Assembly (NCBI GenBank): GCA_902801585.1
Contig: CADCIU010000074.1
Coordinates: 1-8,385, forward strand
Length of the DNA: 8,385 bases
From: an uncultured Lachnospiraceae bacterium
GTDB taxonomy: Bacteria; Bacillota_A; Clostridia; Lachnospirales; Lachnospiraceae
Direction: 5' to 3'
Of the stretch, positions 1-6,767 are shown piece by piece. Each line of letters opens with the position of its first letter. The stretch's first letter is position 1. The notes beneath the pieces are model-generated. The model did no database searches. It was not told the origin of the DNA and saw only the letters and a list, made by a program, of their open reading frames with translations. The position numbers were made by a program, and so were the translations under genes.

Positions 1-1
1 C

Positions 2-1213
2 GTGTTCAGCATGCGGCAGCGCGTCAACATGCAGGCGGCGAACCGCGAGGTCAAAAAGCGCACCGGCGAGATCAACGCCGCGATCGAGAGCGGGATTTCC
101 GGGATCCGCACCTCCAAGGCGTTTGCCAACGAAGAGGCCGAGGACCGGAAATTCGACGAAGCCAACGAGGCGTTCAAGGCCAGCAAAGTATCATTCTACC
201 GCGCAATGGGTCTCTTCAACGCGGGCGTCGAGGGCACGGTCGGCCTCATGCAGGTCGCCGTCATCTCCGTCGGCGGGTTCCTCATCATGCGCGAGAAAAT
301 GAACTACATAGATCTGGTCACTTTCACGCTTTACGTCTCTACTTTTACCGCGCCGATCCGCAAGCTCATGCAGTTCATGGAGATCTACACGCAGGGCATG
401 TCCGGTTTTGACCGGTTTGTGGAACTGATGCGGACGCAGCCCGAGATCCAGGACTCCCCGGATGCCAAAATATTGACCGACGTCAAGGGCAGTATCGCCT
501 TTGAAGACGTGTCCTTCTCCTACAACGACGGCACGGAAGTTCTCGACCATGTAACGCTTCATATAGCGCCCGGGGAAACCGTGGCGCTCGTGGGCGAATC
601 CGGCGGCGGCAAGACCACCATGTGCCACCTGATCCCGCGCTTTTATGATGTGAGCGGCGGACGTGTGACTGTGGACGGATACGACGTGCGCGATCTCACG
701 CAGGAGAGTCTGCGCAAAAACATCGGCATCATCCAGCAGGATGTTTTCCTGTTTGCGGGGACCGTCATGGAGAATATCCGCTACGGGCGGCCCGAGGCGA
801 CGGACCGCGAGGTCGTGGAAGCGGCTGTCCGCGCCAGGATCCACGAAGATATCATGCAAATGCCGGACGGATATGATACGTTTGTGGGTGAGCGCGGCGT
901 TGTGCTTTCCGGCGGACAGAAACAGAGGGTCTCGATCGCTCGTGTTTTCCTCAAAAATCCGCCCATCCTGATCCTGGATGAGGCCACTTCCGCTCTGGAC
1001 AGTGTTACGGAGAAAGAGATCCAGGACAGTCTCGATGCGCTGAGCGCCGGCAAGACTTGCCTTGTCATTGCACACCGCCTCTCCACGGTGCGCGGGGCGG
1101 ACCGGATCGCAGTCGTGGACGGCATGCATATTGTCGAGCAGGGAACCCGTGACGAACTGATGGCGCGCGGAGGCGCTTACGCGAAGCTGGAGCGGGCGCA
1201 GGAGCTGGCGTGA
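2..1213 (+). CDS. ABC exporter half-transporter (permease-ATPase fusion), 5' truncated by window edge
   Basis: This is the C-terminal 403 residues of a type I ABC exporter that would couple ATP hydrolysis to export of an unknown substrate across the cytoplasmic membrane. The first base of the window is already inside the gene, so the true start is upstream and the GTG at position 2 is not a real start. Residues 1-135 hold the end of the membrane domain, with two hydrophobic segments near 72-95 and 103-121. The nucleotide-binding domain follows from about 163. It has an A-loop Tyr174, Walker A GESGGGKTT (198-206), Q-loop IIQQD (243-247), signature LSGGQ (302-306), Walker B ILILDE (322-327), D-loop SALD (330-333) and switch His358. 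All catalytic residues are present, so the ATPase should be active. Exporters of this kind work as dimers; whether the partner is itself or a gene upstream cannot be seen. The substrate is unknown. Confidence 0.95.
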   Translation: MFSMRQRVNMQAANREVKKRTGEINAAIESGISGIRTSKAFANEEAEDRKFDEANEAFKASKVSFYRAMGLFNAGVEGTVGLMQVAVISVGGFLIMREKMNYIDLVTFTLYVSTFTAPIRKLMQFMEIYTQGMSGFDRFVELMRTQPEIQDSPDAKILTDVKGSIAFEDVSFSYNDGTEVLDHVTLHIAPGETVALVGESGGGKTTMCHLIPRFYDVSGGRVTVDGYDVRDLTQESLRKNIGIIQQDVFLFAGTVMENIRYGRPEATDREVVEAAVRARIHEDIMQMPDGYDTFVGERGVVLSGGQKQRVSIARVFLKNPPILILDEATSALDSVTEKEIQDSLDALSAGKTCLVIAHRLSTVRGADRIAVVDGMHIVEQGTRDELMARGGAYAKLERAQELA

Positions 1214-1215
1214 AA

Positions 1216-1310
1216 GTGTCAGGGGGACGGTTCTTTTGACACCTTTAGGAGACAGAGAACCGTCCCCTGTCTCCAAAAAAAAGGTGTCAAAAGAACCGTC
1301 CCCCTGACAC
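1216..1310. repeat. Nested inverted-repeat element, three units with core GAACCGTCCCC
   Basis: The gap between the ABC gene and the metallophosphoesterase gene is nearly filled by this element. Bases 1216-1246 and 1280-1310 are a perfect 31-bp inverted repeat. Inside it, 1248-1255 and 1267-1274 form a second perfect 8-bp inverted repeat. The core GAACCGTCCCC occurs three times: inverted at 1223-1233, direct at 1257-1267 and direct at 1293-1303. Each core is enclosed by its own short inverted termini: GTGTCA/TGACAC for the outer two units and GGAGACAG/CTGTCTCC for the central one. It therefore reads as three related mini-palindromes rather than one terminator. No T-run follows on either strand. 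From memory, similar GAACCGTCCCC palindromes are scattered in many Firmicute genomes as REP-like interspersed elements; this was not checked. In a + strand transcript it would fold into a long hairpin just upstream of the next ribosome binding site. Confidence 0.93.
1248..1274 (+). repeat. Central repeat unit with GGAGACAG/CTGTCTCC termini
   Basis: This 27-bp palindromic unit sits in the middle of the larger inverted repeat. Its 8-bp ends pair perfectly around an 11-base loop that carries most of the shared core. Its termini differ from those of the two flanking units (GTGTCA/TGACAC), so it looks like a different subtype of the same family, apparently inserted or retained between two oppositely oriented copies. 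Eight A residues (1275-1282) separate it from the right-hand unit. Confidence 0.85.
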
Positions 1311-1323
1311 GTGGAGGATTTGA

Positions 1324-2427
1324 ATGCACTCAAACAACCCACCCAAACTATATTACCTGATCAAGGCCAATGCCGCGCTCTGCGCCCTGTATTTCGGACT
1401 CAGGACAGCCGTTTTTGTCGATTATTACGCGGATACTCCCGCCGCAGCAATAGCCGCCGTTTTTGTTGTCTGTGCACTTGCAGGTTTTTATTTGTCCGTC
1501 AATATCTGGTCGAAGAGGGGCCTCCTCTTTCTGAGTTTTGTTCTCATGCTCGCCGCGACAGACGTCATCTGCTTCGTGACAGCAGGTCTTTTCGGAGGTT
1601 TTGAGAACAGTACTTTTATGGTCTTGTGGGCGGGAGGTGTGTTTTGCGCCGCCGCTTACGGTCTCTTCCTCCTCTACGGACTGTATAACGAGAGACGTGT
1701 CGTCAAGAACACGCTCACCGCCTCGAGCCCCAAGCTGCATGAGCAGTGCAGACTGGCCGTGTTGTCAGATCTTCATTTCGGAACGATCCAGCCGGCCAAA
1801 ATATTGACTGATACGATACAAAGGATCAACAGCGAAAAGTTTGACGGCGTCATTCTCGTCGGAGATATCGTCGACGAGCGAACCTCCAAAGAGAGTCTAA
1901 AACTTCTGTTCACCGAGCTCGCGGCCCTCGAAACGACTTACGGCACTTTTTTTGTCCATGGAAACCATGACCGTCAGGAGTGCAGAAAAGGGGACAGAAC
2001 TTTTACCGACAGCGAATTCGACACTCTGATGAAAGAAGCGGGAATACGGAATATAGACGATACAGTTGTCAATCTCGGGGACAGTATCCAGCTGATCGGC
2101 AGGAAGGACTACAGTTTTAATGACAGAATGGATGTGGCCGCTCTTTTGGCAGGATCGGACCCGTCAAAATTCAGGATCGTCGCGGAACACCAGCCGGCGG
2201 ATTGTGAAGAACTGTCCGAGCAGGGGGTGGACATCTGTCTGAGTGCGCATTATCACGGCGCACAGAACTGGCCCAACAACCTGATCTACAGTCTCGCCGG
2301 CATAAAATATATGGGTGAATACCGGATCGGGAGCATGATCCTGTATGTGAATTCAGGACTGGCCGGGTCAAAATACAGGATCCGGACACACGGTCACTGC
2401 GAATACTTAGAATTGAAGCTCGGTTGA
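1324..2427 (+). CDS. Membrane-anchored metallophosphoesterase (calcineurin-like, YkuE/YaeI type)
   Basis: This 367-residue protein has an N-terminal membrane part and a C-terminal dimetal phosphoesterase domain. Hydrophobic segments lie near residues 12-33, 41-60, 67-88 and 98-120. The catalytic domain runs from about 142 and shows the family blocks in order: SDLHFG (148-153, metal ligands Asp149 and His151), VGDIVD (179-184, Asp181), GNHD (213-216), EHQP with His289, and AHYHG (308-312, His309 and His311). The last block is normally GHxHG; here its first glycine is alanine, but the metal-binding histidines remain. Known relatives hydrolyse phosphomonoesters or diesters, some acting on lipid or UDP-sugar substrates; the substrate here is unknown. 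The ATG at 1324 follows GGAGG (1313-1317) with six bases between, directly after the repeat element. The next gene begins 15 bases downstream, so the two are probably co-transcribed. Confidence 0.9.
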   Translation: MHSNNPPKLYYLIKANAALCALYFGLRTAVFVDYYADTPAAAIAAVFVVCALAGFYLSVNIWSKRGLLFLSFVLMLAATDVICFVTAGLFGGFENSTFMVLWAGGVFCAAAYGLFLLYGLYNERRVVKNTLTASSPKLHEQCRLAVLSDLHFGTIQPAKILTDTIQRINSEKFDGVILVGDIVDERTSKESLKLLFTELAALETTYGTFFVHGNHDRQECRKGDRTFTDSEFDTLMKEAGIRNIDDTVVNLGDSIQLIGRKDYSFNDRMDVAALLAGSDPSKFRIVAEHQPADCEELSEQGVDICLSAHYHGAQNWPNNLIYSLAGIKYMGEYRIGSMILYVNSGLAGSKYRIRTHGHCEYLELKLG

Positions 2428-2442
2428 AAACGGAGGTATATT

Positions 2443-4308
2443 ATGATGACACTGAACGACTATCGAGAGCAGTTCAGAAGAAATCTGATGGTCATGTCGC
2501 GCACGGCGGTCGGAACACTGGATCTCTCTGCCAGCGCCACGAAGGCCGATTCGATGGCAGCGGGCAGCGCCGACGACGCCCAGAATCTCGCGCTGGTGAA
2601 CACGGACCGCGCGATCGACTTCCTGTTCGAAAACCGGGTGCGCAGCATCAAGTCGCAGAAGGATATGGAAGATCTGATCCTGCAGACGGCAGAGATCACC
2701 AATAAAGGCATTGTCAAGGAAGGACGCCTCTTCAGGAGCGGAGAGGACAGCACCAAGTTTCCTTATGCCAGGATCAAGGATATTCCGGAGATCTGGGACT
2801 GGTTCACGAATATTTTCCTTTGGATGCTGAATTCCCAGTGCTTCGAGGTCGAGGAGGTCGCCGCATTCAGCGAATATGTCATCAATATTGCAGGGCATTT
2901 CTTCTCTGACGGCTGCGGCAAAATATCGATGCTCATAAGCACCTATGTTTTCATGCGCTATGGACTGCCCTGCCCGATGTATCGTTCGAGAGATGAGTTT
3001 TACCGCGCCGGCGTCAGGAAGGCGGCTCCGACCCTCTATGACATGCGCCATCTGCCCGCGGATTCCGAATTCTGGGAATTTGTGACCTACTATCAGAGCC
3101 TCTGCCCCAGCAAAGGCAGAGGTTATTACAACTATTTAAAGATCAATGACGACGGCTCGTTTGAAGGCCATCTGATCGGCTATCTCACAGACATGAAGAG
3201 CCATATTTTCCGCCAGAATCTGGAGGAATTCTACAGGAATCATCCCGATGCCTTTATCGAATTTGACTGCAGAGAACTTGCGTGGATCGATATGGAAGGC
3301 ATCCGTGTTTTGGCAGATATGAGGGAGTCCCAAAAAAAGTTTCTGCTGAAAAATCTCAATGCCGACTGCAAGGTCCTGCTCAATGTCGAAGGATTTGAAG
3401 AATATATAGACAAGGATGATAAGCTCAGGGAGATCGACCTGAGCAGCTGCGAGAGGATCAGCGAGGGCGCGAACGGCGTCATTTACAGGGTATCCGACGA
3501 GGTGGTCGCGAAGACCTTCAAGAATGAACCGGATTATTACGATATCGTCAGGCAGAGAGTGGCCCTCAAGAATGCGCTTATTTCAGGTGTCCCTGCCCCG
3601 ATCTCATTCGGATACGCCCGGTATAAGGGCAAGATCGTCACGCTGATGGAGCTGATCCATTCCAAGTCTCTCATGCAGATCATCCTGACGGAAGACGACA
3701 TCGACCGGTATATCGTCCGCTATGCACAGTTTGTCAGGCAGTTCCATGAGATCCGGGAAAAGAGCAAGCTGAAGAACTTTATGAGGAATCTGTTCGGCGA
3801 GGAGATCCTGGCAAAAGCCGACAGGTGTGACAGTGTCCTGCCGGAGGAATACAGAGGCAGGGCAAGAAAGATCATTGAGGCGGTCGATGAGCCCGAATGC
3901 CTTGTGCACGGCGATATTCAGCCTAACAACGTCATGGTCAGCGAAGAGGAGATGCTGTTCATAGACTTCGACTCTTTCTCGACGGGAAAGGCGGTCTATG
4001 ATATCGGAACGCTCTACAGAACTTTGTTGTGCAATGAGAACGGAGGCTTCGAGAACTTCAACTCTTTCCTCAAGATCCCCTTCGACAAGTGTGAGAGGAT
4101 TTGGGATACCTTTGTCCGCGAATACTACAAAGACGAGCCGGAAGAGACCGCACAGAAGAAGATCCTGGAAGCTGAGCTGATCGGCACAGTGCTTGCCCTT
4201 GCCAAGCACATTAAAAGCGGGGCAAGGCCCGGGGCTGTTGACAAAGGGGCGGCTGAGATGGTGAGGCTGATCAACGAAATAGACGGAAAGGATTTCAGAC
4301 TTGAATAA
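2443..4308 (+). CDS. Three-domain fusion: Fic-like, STAS-like and APH/choline kinase-like phosphotransferase
   Basis: The 621-residue product has no predicted membrane segment and reads as three domains. Residues about 80-190 resemble a Fic fold; the motif at 152-160 is HFFSDGCGK, against the Fic consensus HPFx(D/E)GN(G/K)R, so His, Phe, Asp and Gly are kept while the Asn is Cys and the Arg is Lys. Residues about 233-326 resemble a STAS (anti-sigma-antagonist) domain; where SpoIIAA-like proteins have Asp-Ser-Ser-Gly this has DMEG (283-286), so the phosphorylated serine is absent. Residues about 337-590 resemble aminoglycoside phosphotransferase/choline kinases: a glycine-rich loop (341-345), VVAK with Lys357, the Brenner motif HGDIQPNN (489-496) and IDFD (507-510). 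The kinase residues appear complete, so phosphotransfer is plausible; AMPylation is doubtful. Start ATG 2443 follows CGGAGG (2431-2436). Substrate and role are unknown. The kinase call is firmest, Fic and STAS rest on my own motif reading. Confidence 0.85.
   Translation: MMTLNDYREQFRRNLMVMSRTAVGTLDLSASATKADSMAAGSADDAQNLALVNTDRAIDFLFENRVRSIKSQKDMEDLILQTAEITNKGIVKEGRLFRSGEDSTKFPYARIKDIPEIWDWFTNIFLWMLNSQCFEVEEVAAFSEYVINIAGHFFSDGCGKISMLISTYVFMRYGLPCPMYRSRDEFYRAGVRKAAPTLYDMRHLPADSEFWEFVTYYQSLCPSKGRGYYNYLKINDDGSFEGHLIGYLTDMKSHIFRQNLEEFYRNHPDAFIEFDCRELAWIDMEGIRVLADMRESQKKFLLKNLNADCKVLLNVEGFEEYIDKDDKLREIDLSSCERISEGANGVIYRVSDEVVAKTFKNEPDYYDIVRQRVALKNALISGVPAPISFGYARYKGKIVTLMELIHSKSLMQIILTEDDIDRYIVRYAQFVRQFHEIREKSKLKNFMRNLFGEEILAKADRCDSVLPEEYRGRARKIIEAVDEPECLVHGDIQPNNVMVSEEEMLFIDFDSFSTGKAVYDIGTLYRTLLCNENGGFENFNSFLKIPFDKCERIWDTFVREYYKDEPEETAQKKILEAELIGTVLALAKHIKSGARPGAVDKGAAEMVRLINEIDGKDFRLE
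4285..4292 (+). promoter_or_regulatory. Ribosome binding site supporting the TTG start at 4301
   Basis: GGAAAGGA lies eight bases before the TTG at 4301, inside the end of the preceding gene. It is a moderate Shine-Dalgarno match. It favours TTG as the start, since the next in-frame ATG would remove the first membrane segment. Confidence 0.55.
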
Positions 4309-5770
4309 GGAAAGGAAAAGAATCATTATACAGGCTGCCGTTCTTGTGCTTTTTTGCCTGCTCTTTGTGGGCATAGGAAGGCTCATCACGGGAAACCGCT
4401 TCGAGATGACGATCAATTTGGGTGACCAACAGAATGTCAAGTCGACGGAAGATGTCCGGATCACCTGGGAAAACGACAGGGCAATGACGGTATCTGAAGT
4501 CTCGGTCAAGGACAAGGAACTATACATAGCGCTCGCACCGGACGGAGCGGGCGACTATGGGATGAACGTGACGGACGCCGACGGATCGAGCCTGTTCTAT
4601 GATCAGTTGCATGTGGATGCGCTCGGGACGACCTATTCCATGCAGACCAGAAATTATACCGGCGACAATGCAGTGATCAGGGGAGTCGCCCTCCTGTATG
4701 TGGGACTTGCCTTGATCTGCCTTCTGCATTTCAAAAACCTGAGCGGCCCGATGATCTATTCCTACGACGCGATCTGGTCCTTGGGCGTGGGCGTGTTCTG
4801 CATGGTTGCAGGACTGAACTTTATCAATATTTTCATCCGCCGGATCCTTCAAACGGACACAACGTGGATGCGCTATATCTATGAGTCTTTCAGCATGTCG
4901 GGATGGATATTTATGATCGTGACTTCTCCGCTGTTGCTGATTTTCTCACTCCTTATGATCATCAGCAATATTGCTCTTCTGCGACATGAGAGCGTTAGGG
5001 TGCAAAATATACTGGGCCTCGGGATCGGTGTCGGGATGATCGCTCTGGAACTTTTGGGGGCATGGATTTTTACCCGCAATGTGAGCGGCTCCGAAATGCT
5101 TGTGCGGATCTTCTACACGCTGAGCAGTGTGTATTACACAGTGTTTACATATTTCGAGTGCATTCTGATCGGCTCAGTTGTCTGCGGCCTGCGGGCAGCC
5201 AGGCATATACCGGCACCGGGGCAGGACTATATTCTGATCTTAGGGTGCGGCTTCAGGAAAGACGGAACGCTGCCGCCGCTTCTTCGCGGAAGGGTCGACA
5301 AGGCAATCGAATTCTGGAGAATGCAGAAAGAGAAGCTGGGAAAAGAAGCGGTCCTGATCCCGTCCGGCGGCCAGGGCGGCAATGAGCCCATGCCGGAAGC
5401 GGAGGCGATGAGGCGGTATATCCTCGAGTGCGGTATCCCCAAAGAGGCGATCCTGAAGGAGGACAAGTCGAGGAATACATATCAAAATATGGCCTTCTCC
5501 AAGAAGCTGATCGAGGAGAGGGAGGGCAGTGCGGATGACAAAAATGTCATCTTTGTGACGACCAATTACCATGTCTTCAGAAGCGGAGTCTGGGCCGGGC
5601 TTGCAGAACTGCGCGCGGAGGGACTGGGCAGCAAGACTAAGTGGTGGTTCTGGCCCAATGCCTTCATTCGGGAGTGTATCGGACTGCTCGCGAACAGGAT
5701 CGTGCCGGAGATCATCTTCCTGGTCATTCTGGTCATCCTCTACGGCGGTATTGCGTCGCTGGTGGTGTGA
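4301..5770 (+). CDS. Multi-pass membrane protein with C-terminal DUF218 (YdcF/SanA-like) domain
   Basis: This 489-residue integral membrane protein starts at TTG, overlapping the previous gene by eight bases. The start gives a basic N-terminus (MNKERKR) before a hydrophobic segment at about 8-29. A hydrophilic region (30-123), probably outside the cell, is followed by hydrophobic segments near 124-144, 155-178, 200-225, 235-257 and 270-294. The DUF218 domain spans about 308-440: YILILGCG (310-317), the RGRVDKA segment (329-335), PSGGQGG (354-360), the acidic EAEAMRRYI segment (366-374), the SRNTYQN motif (390-396) and TTNYHVFRS (420-428). A last hydrophobic segment lies at 467-487. The SGG, acidic, SxNT and NYH blocks are the conserved ones of the family. 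Family members such as SanA, ElyC and YdcF are linked to envelope integrity, but no reaction is established, so none is assigned. The overlap suggests translational coupling to the fusion protein upstream. Confidence 0.87.
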   Translation: MNKERKRIIIQAAVLVLFCLLFVGIGRLITGNRFEMTINLGDQQNVKSTEDVRITWENDRAMTVSEVSVKDKELYIALAPDGAGDYGMNVTDADGSSLFYDQLHVDALGTTYSMQTRNYTGDNAVIRGVALLYVGLALICLLHFKNLSGPMIYSYDAIWSLGVGVFCMVAGLNFINIFIRRILQTDTTWMRYIYESFSMSGWIFMIVTSPLLLIFSLLMIISNIALLRHESVRVQNILGLGIGVGMIALELLGAWIFTRNVSGSEMLVRIFYTLSSVYYTVFTYFECILIGSVVCGLRAARHIPAPGQDYILILGCGFRKDGTLPPLLRGRVDKAIEFWRMQKEKLGKEAVLIPSGGQGGNEPMPEAEAMRRYILECGIPKEAILKEDKSRNTYQNMAFSKKLIEEREGSADDKNVIFVTTNYHVFRSGVWAGLAELRAEGLGSKTKWWFWPNAFIRECIGLLANRIVPEIIFLVILVILYGGIASLVV

Positions 5771-5779
5771 ATTAAGTAA

Positions 5780-5785
5780 GGGAGG
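5780..5785 (+). promoter_or_regulatory. Ribosome binding site fixing the fruK start
   Basis: GGGAGG lies four bases before ATG 5790. The reading frame stays open upstream to 5571, but that part overlaps the DUF218 gene and has no homologous character. This site and the family N-terminus (MIYTVTLNPS) place the start at 5790. Confidence 0.8.
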
Positions 5786-5789
5786 AACT

Positions 5790-6695
5790 ATGATCTACAC
5801 AGTCACTTTAAATCCCTCGCTGGATTATATTGTTTCTGTTCCCGGGTTCGAGCTGGGCAGGACCAACCGCACGGTCTACGAACAGATCCTGGCGGGCGGA
5901 AAAGGAATCAATGTCACGACCGTGCTCACCAATCTGGGCATAGAGAGCACGGCACTGGGCTTTATTGCCGGTTTTACCGGCGATGAGCTGATCCGCAGGA
6001 TGAAGGAGATGGGACTGAAGAATGATTTCATCCGCATCGACAGCGGGCTGACAAGAATAAATGTGAAGCTGCGGGATTTCGACGGGACAGAGATCAACGG
6101 AATGGGACCTGTCTTTCGTCAAAACAGCATGGAAGCCCTGATGGAGAAGCTTCGGCGCATGGAAGCAGGCGATACGCTGGTCCTTGCCGGAAGCATTCCG
6201 GAGAGCATGCCGGGGACCATCTACTCGGATATTCTTGATGAACTGGACGGGAGAGGCATTCGCTTTGTCGTGGACGCGTCAAAAGATCTGCTTCTGAATG
6301 TACTGCCGTATAAGCCGTTCCTGATCAAACCCAATCACCATGAGCTGGGGGAGATCTTCGGCGTCACACTGGATACCCGAGAATCGGTCGTTCCGTACGC
6401 GGCGAAACTTCAGGAGATGGGCGCGAGAAATGTGCTGGTCTCCATGTCGGGGAAAGGCGCCGTGCTTCTCGATGAGGAAGGCGGCACACATATGCTTCCC
6501 GCACCGAAAGGGACGCTGGTCAATGCAGTGGGCGCAGGTGACTCGATGGTGGCGGGCTTTCTTGCAGGATGGGAGGAAGCGCATTCTTATGCGCATGCGT
6601 TCCGCATGGGGGTTGCGGCCGGCAGTGCCAGTGCTTTTTCGAATTATCTGGCCACGCGGGACGAGGTGATGAAGGTGCTGAGCGCCGGGTGGTGA
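5790..6695 (+). CDS. fruK: 1-phosphofructokinase (PfkB/ribokinase family)
   Basis: The 301-residue enzyme phosphorylates fructose 1-phosphate with ATP to fructose 1,6-bisphosphate in the cytoplasm, after fructose uptake by a PTS. It matches the recalled B. subtilis FruK along its length, including MIYTVTLNPS at the N-terminus, the substrate-binding Asp12, GGKGINV (36-42), RINVKL (89-94), EINGMGP (101-107), VLAGSIP (131-137), KPNHHELGE (180-188) and GAGDS (248-252) with catalytic base Asp251. These features fit FruK better than tagatose-6-phosphate kinase (LacC), which is the main alternative. The length is normal and no key residue is missing. Its usual neighbours, a DeoR-type regulator and a fructose PTS permease, are not in the window; instead it follows the DUF218 gene after 19 bases, which is an unusual setting. 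Confidence 0.93.
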   Translation: MIYTVTLNPSLDYIVSVPGFELGRTNRTVYEQILAGGKGINVTTVLTNLGIESTALGFIAGFTGDELIRRMKEMGLKNDFIRIDSGLTRINVKLRDFDGTEINGMGPVFRQNSMEALMEKLRRMEAGDTLVLAGSIPESMPGTIYSDILDELDGRGIRFVVDASKDLLLNVLPYKPFLIKPNHHELGEIFGVTLDTRESVVPYAAKLQEMGARNVLVSMSGKGAVLLDEEGGTHMLPAPKGTLVNAVGAGDSMVAGFLAGWEEAHSYAHAFRMGVAAGSASAFSNYLATRDEVMKVLSAGW

Positions 6696-6767
6696 CACGG
6701 GCGCTTTGGCGCAGATTTTTCAGGTGCTGTATTTTGACACCGGGACATTTGAGACGGGAGGTTTATT

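Noticed and set aside
1216..1310. Rho-independent terminator for the ABC gene
   Set aside because: The stem is far longer than usual, no T-run follows on either strand, and the three-unit architecture fits an interspersed repeat better. Some termination effect is still possible.
191..1342. 383-residue open frame on the - strand
   Set aside because: It lies opposite the clear ABC ATPase domain and reads through the repeat element; it has no recognisable motif. High GC at third codon positions makes long antisense frames common here.
3604..4527. 307-residue open frame on the - strand
   Set aside because: It is antisense to the kinase-like domain and to the start of the DUF218 gene, both of which have clear family motifs; no motif or ribosome binding site supports it.
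5571..5789. 73-residue N-terminal extension of fruK
   Set aside because: It overlaps the DUF218 gene in another frame, and a strong ribosome binding site plus the family N-terminus place the start at 5790.
6696..6767. Promoter or terminator between fruK and the phospholipase-like gene
   Set aside because: TTGACA at 6734-6739 has no -10 box at proper spacing, and the GCGC/GCGC hairpin near 6701-6713 is only four base pairs. The TTTTGACACC word at 6732-6741 also occurs in the repeat at 1234-1243, but ten bases with no core is too little to call a repeat remnant.
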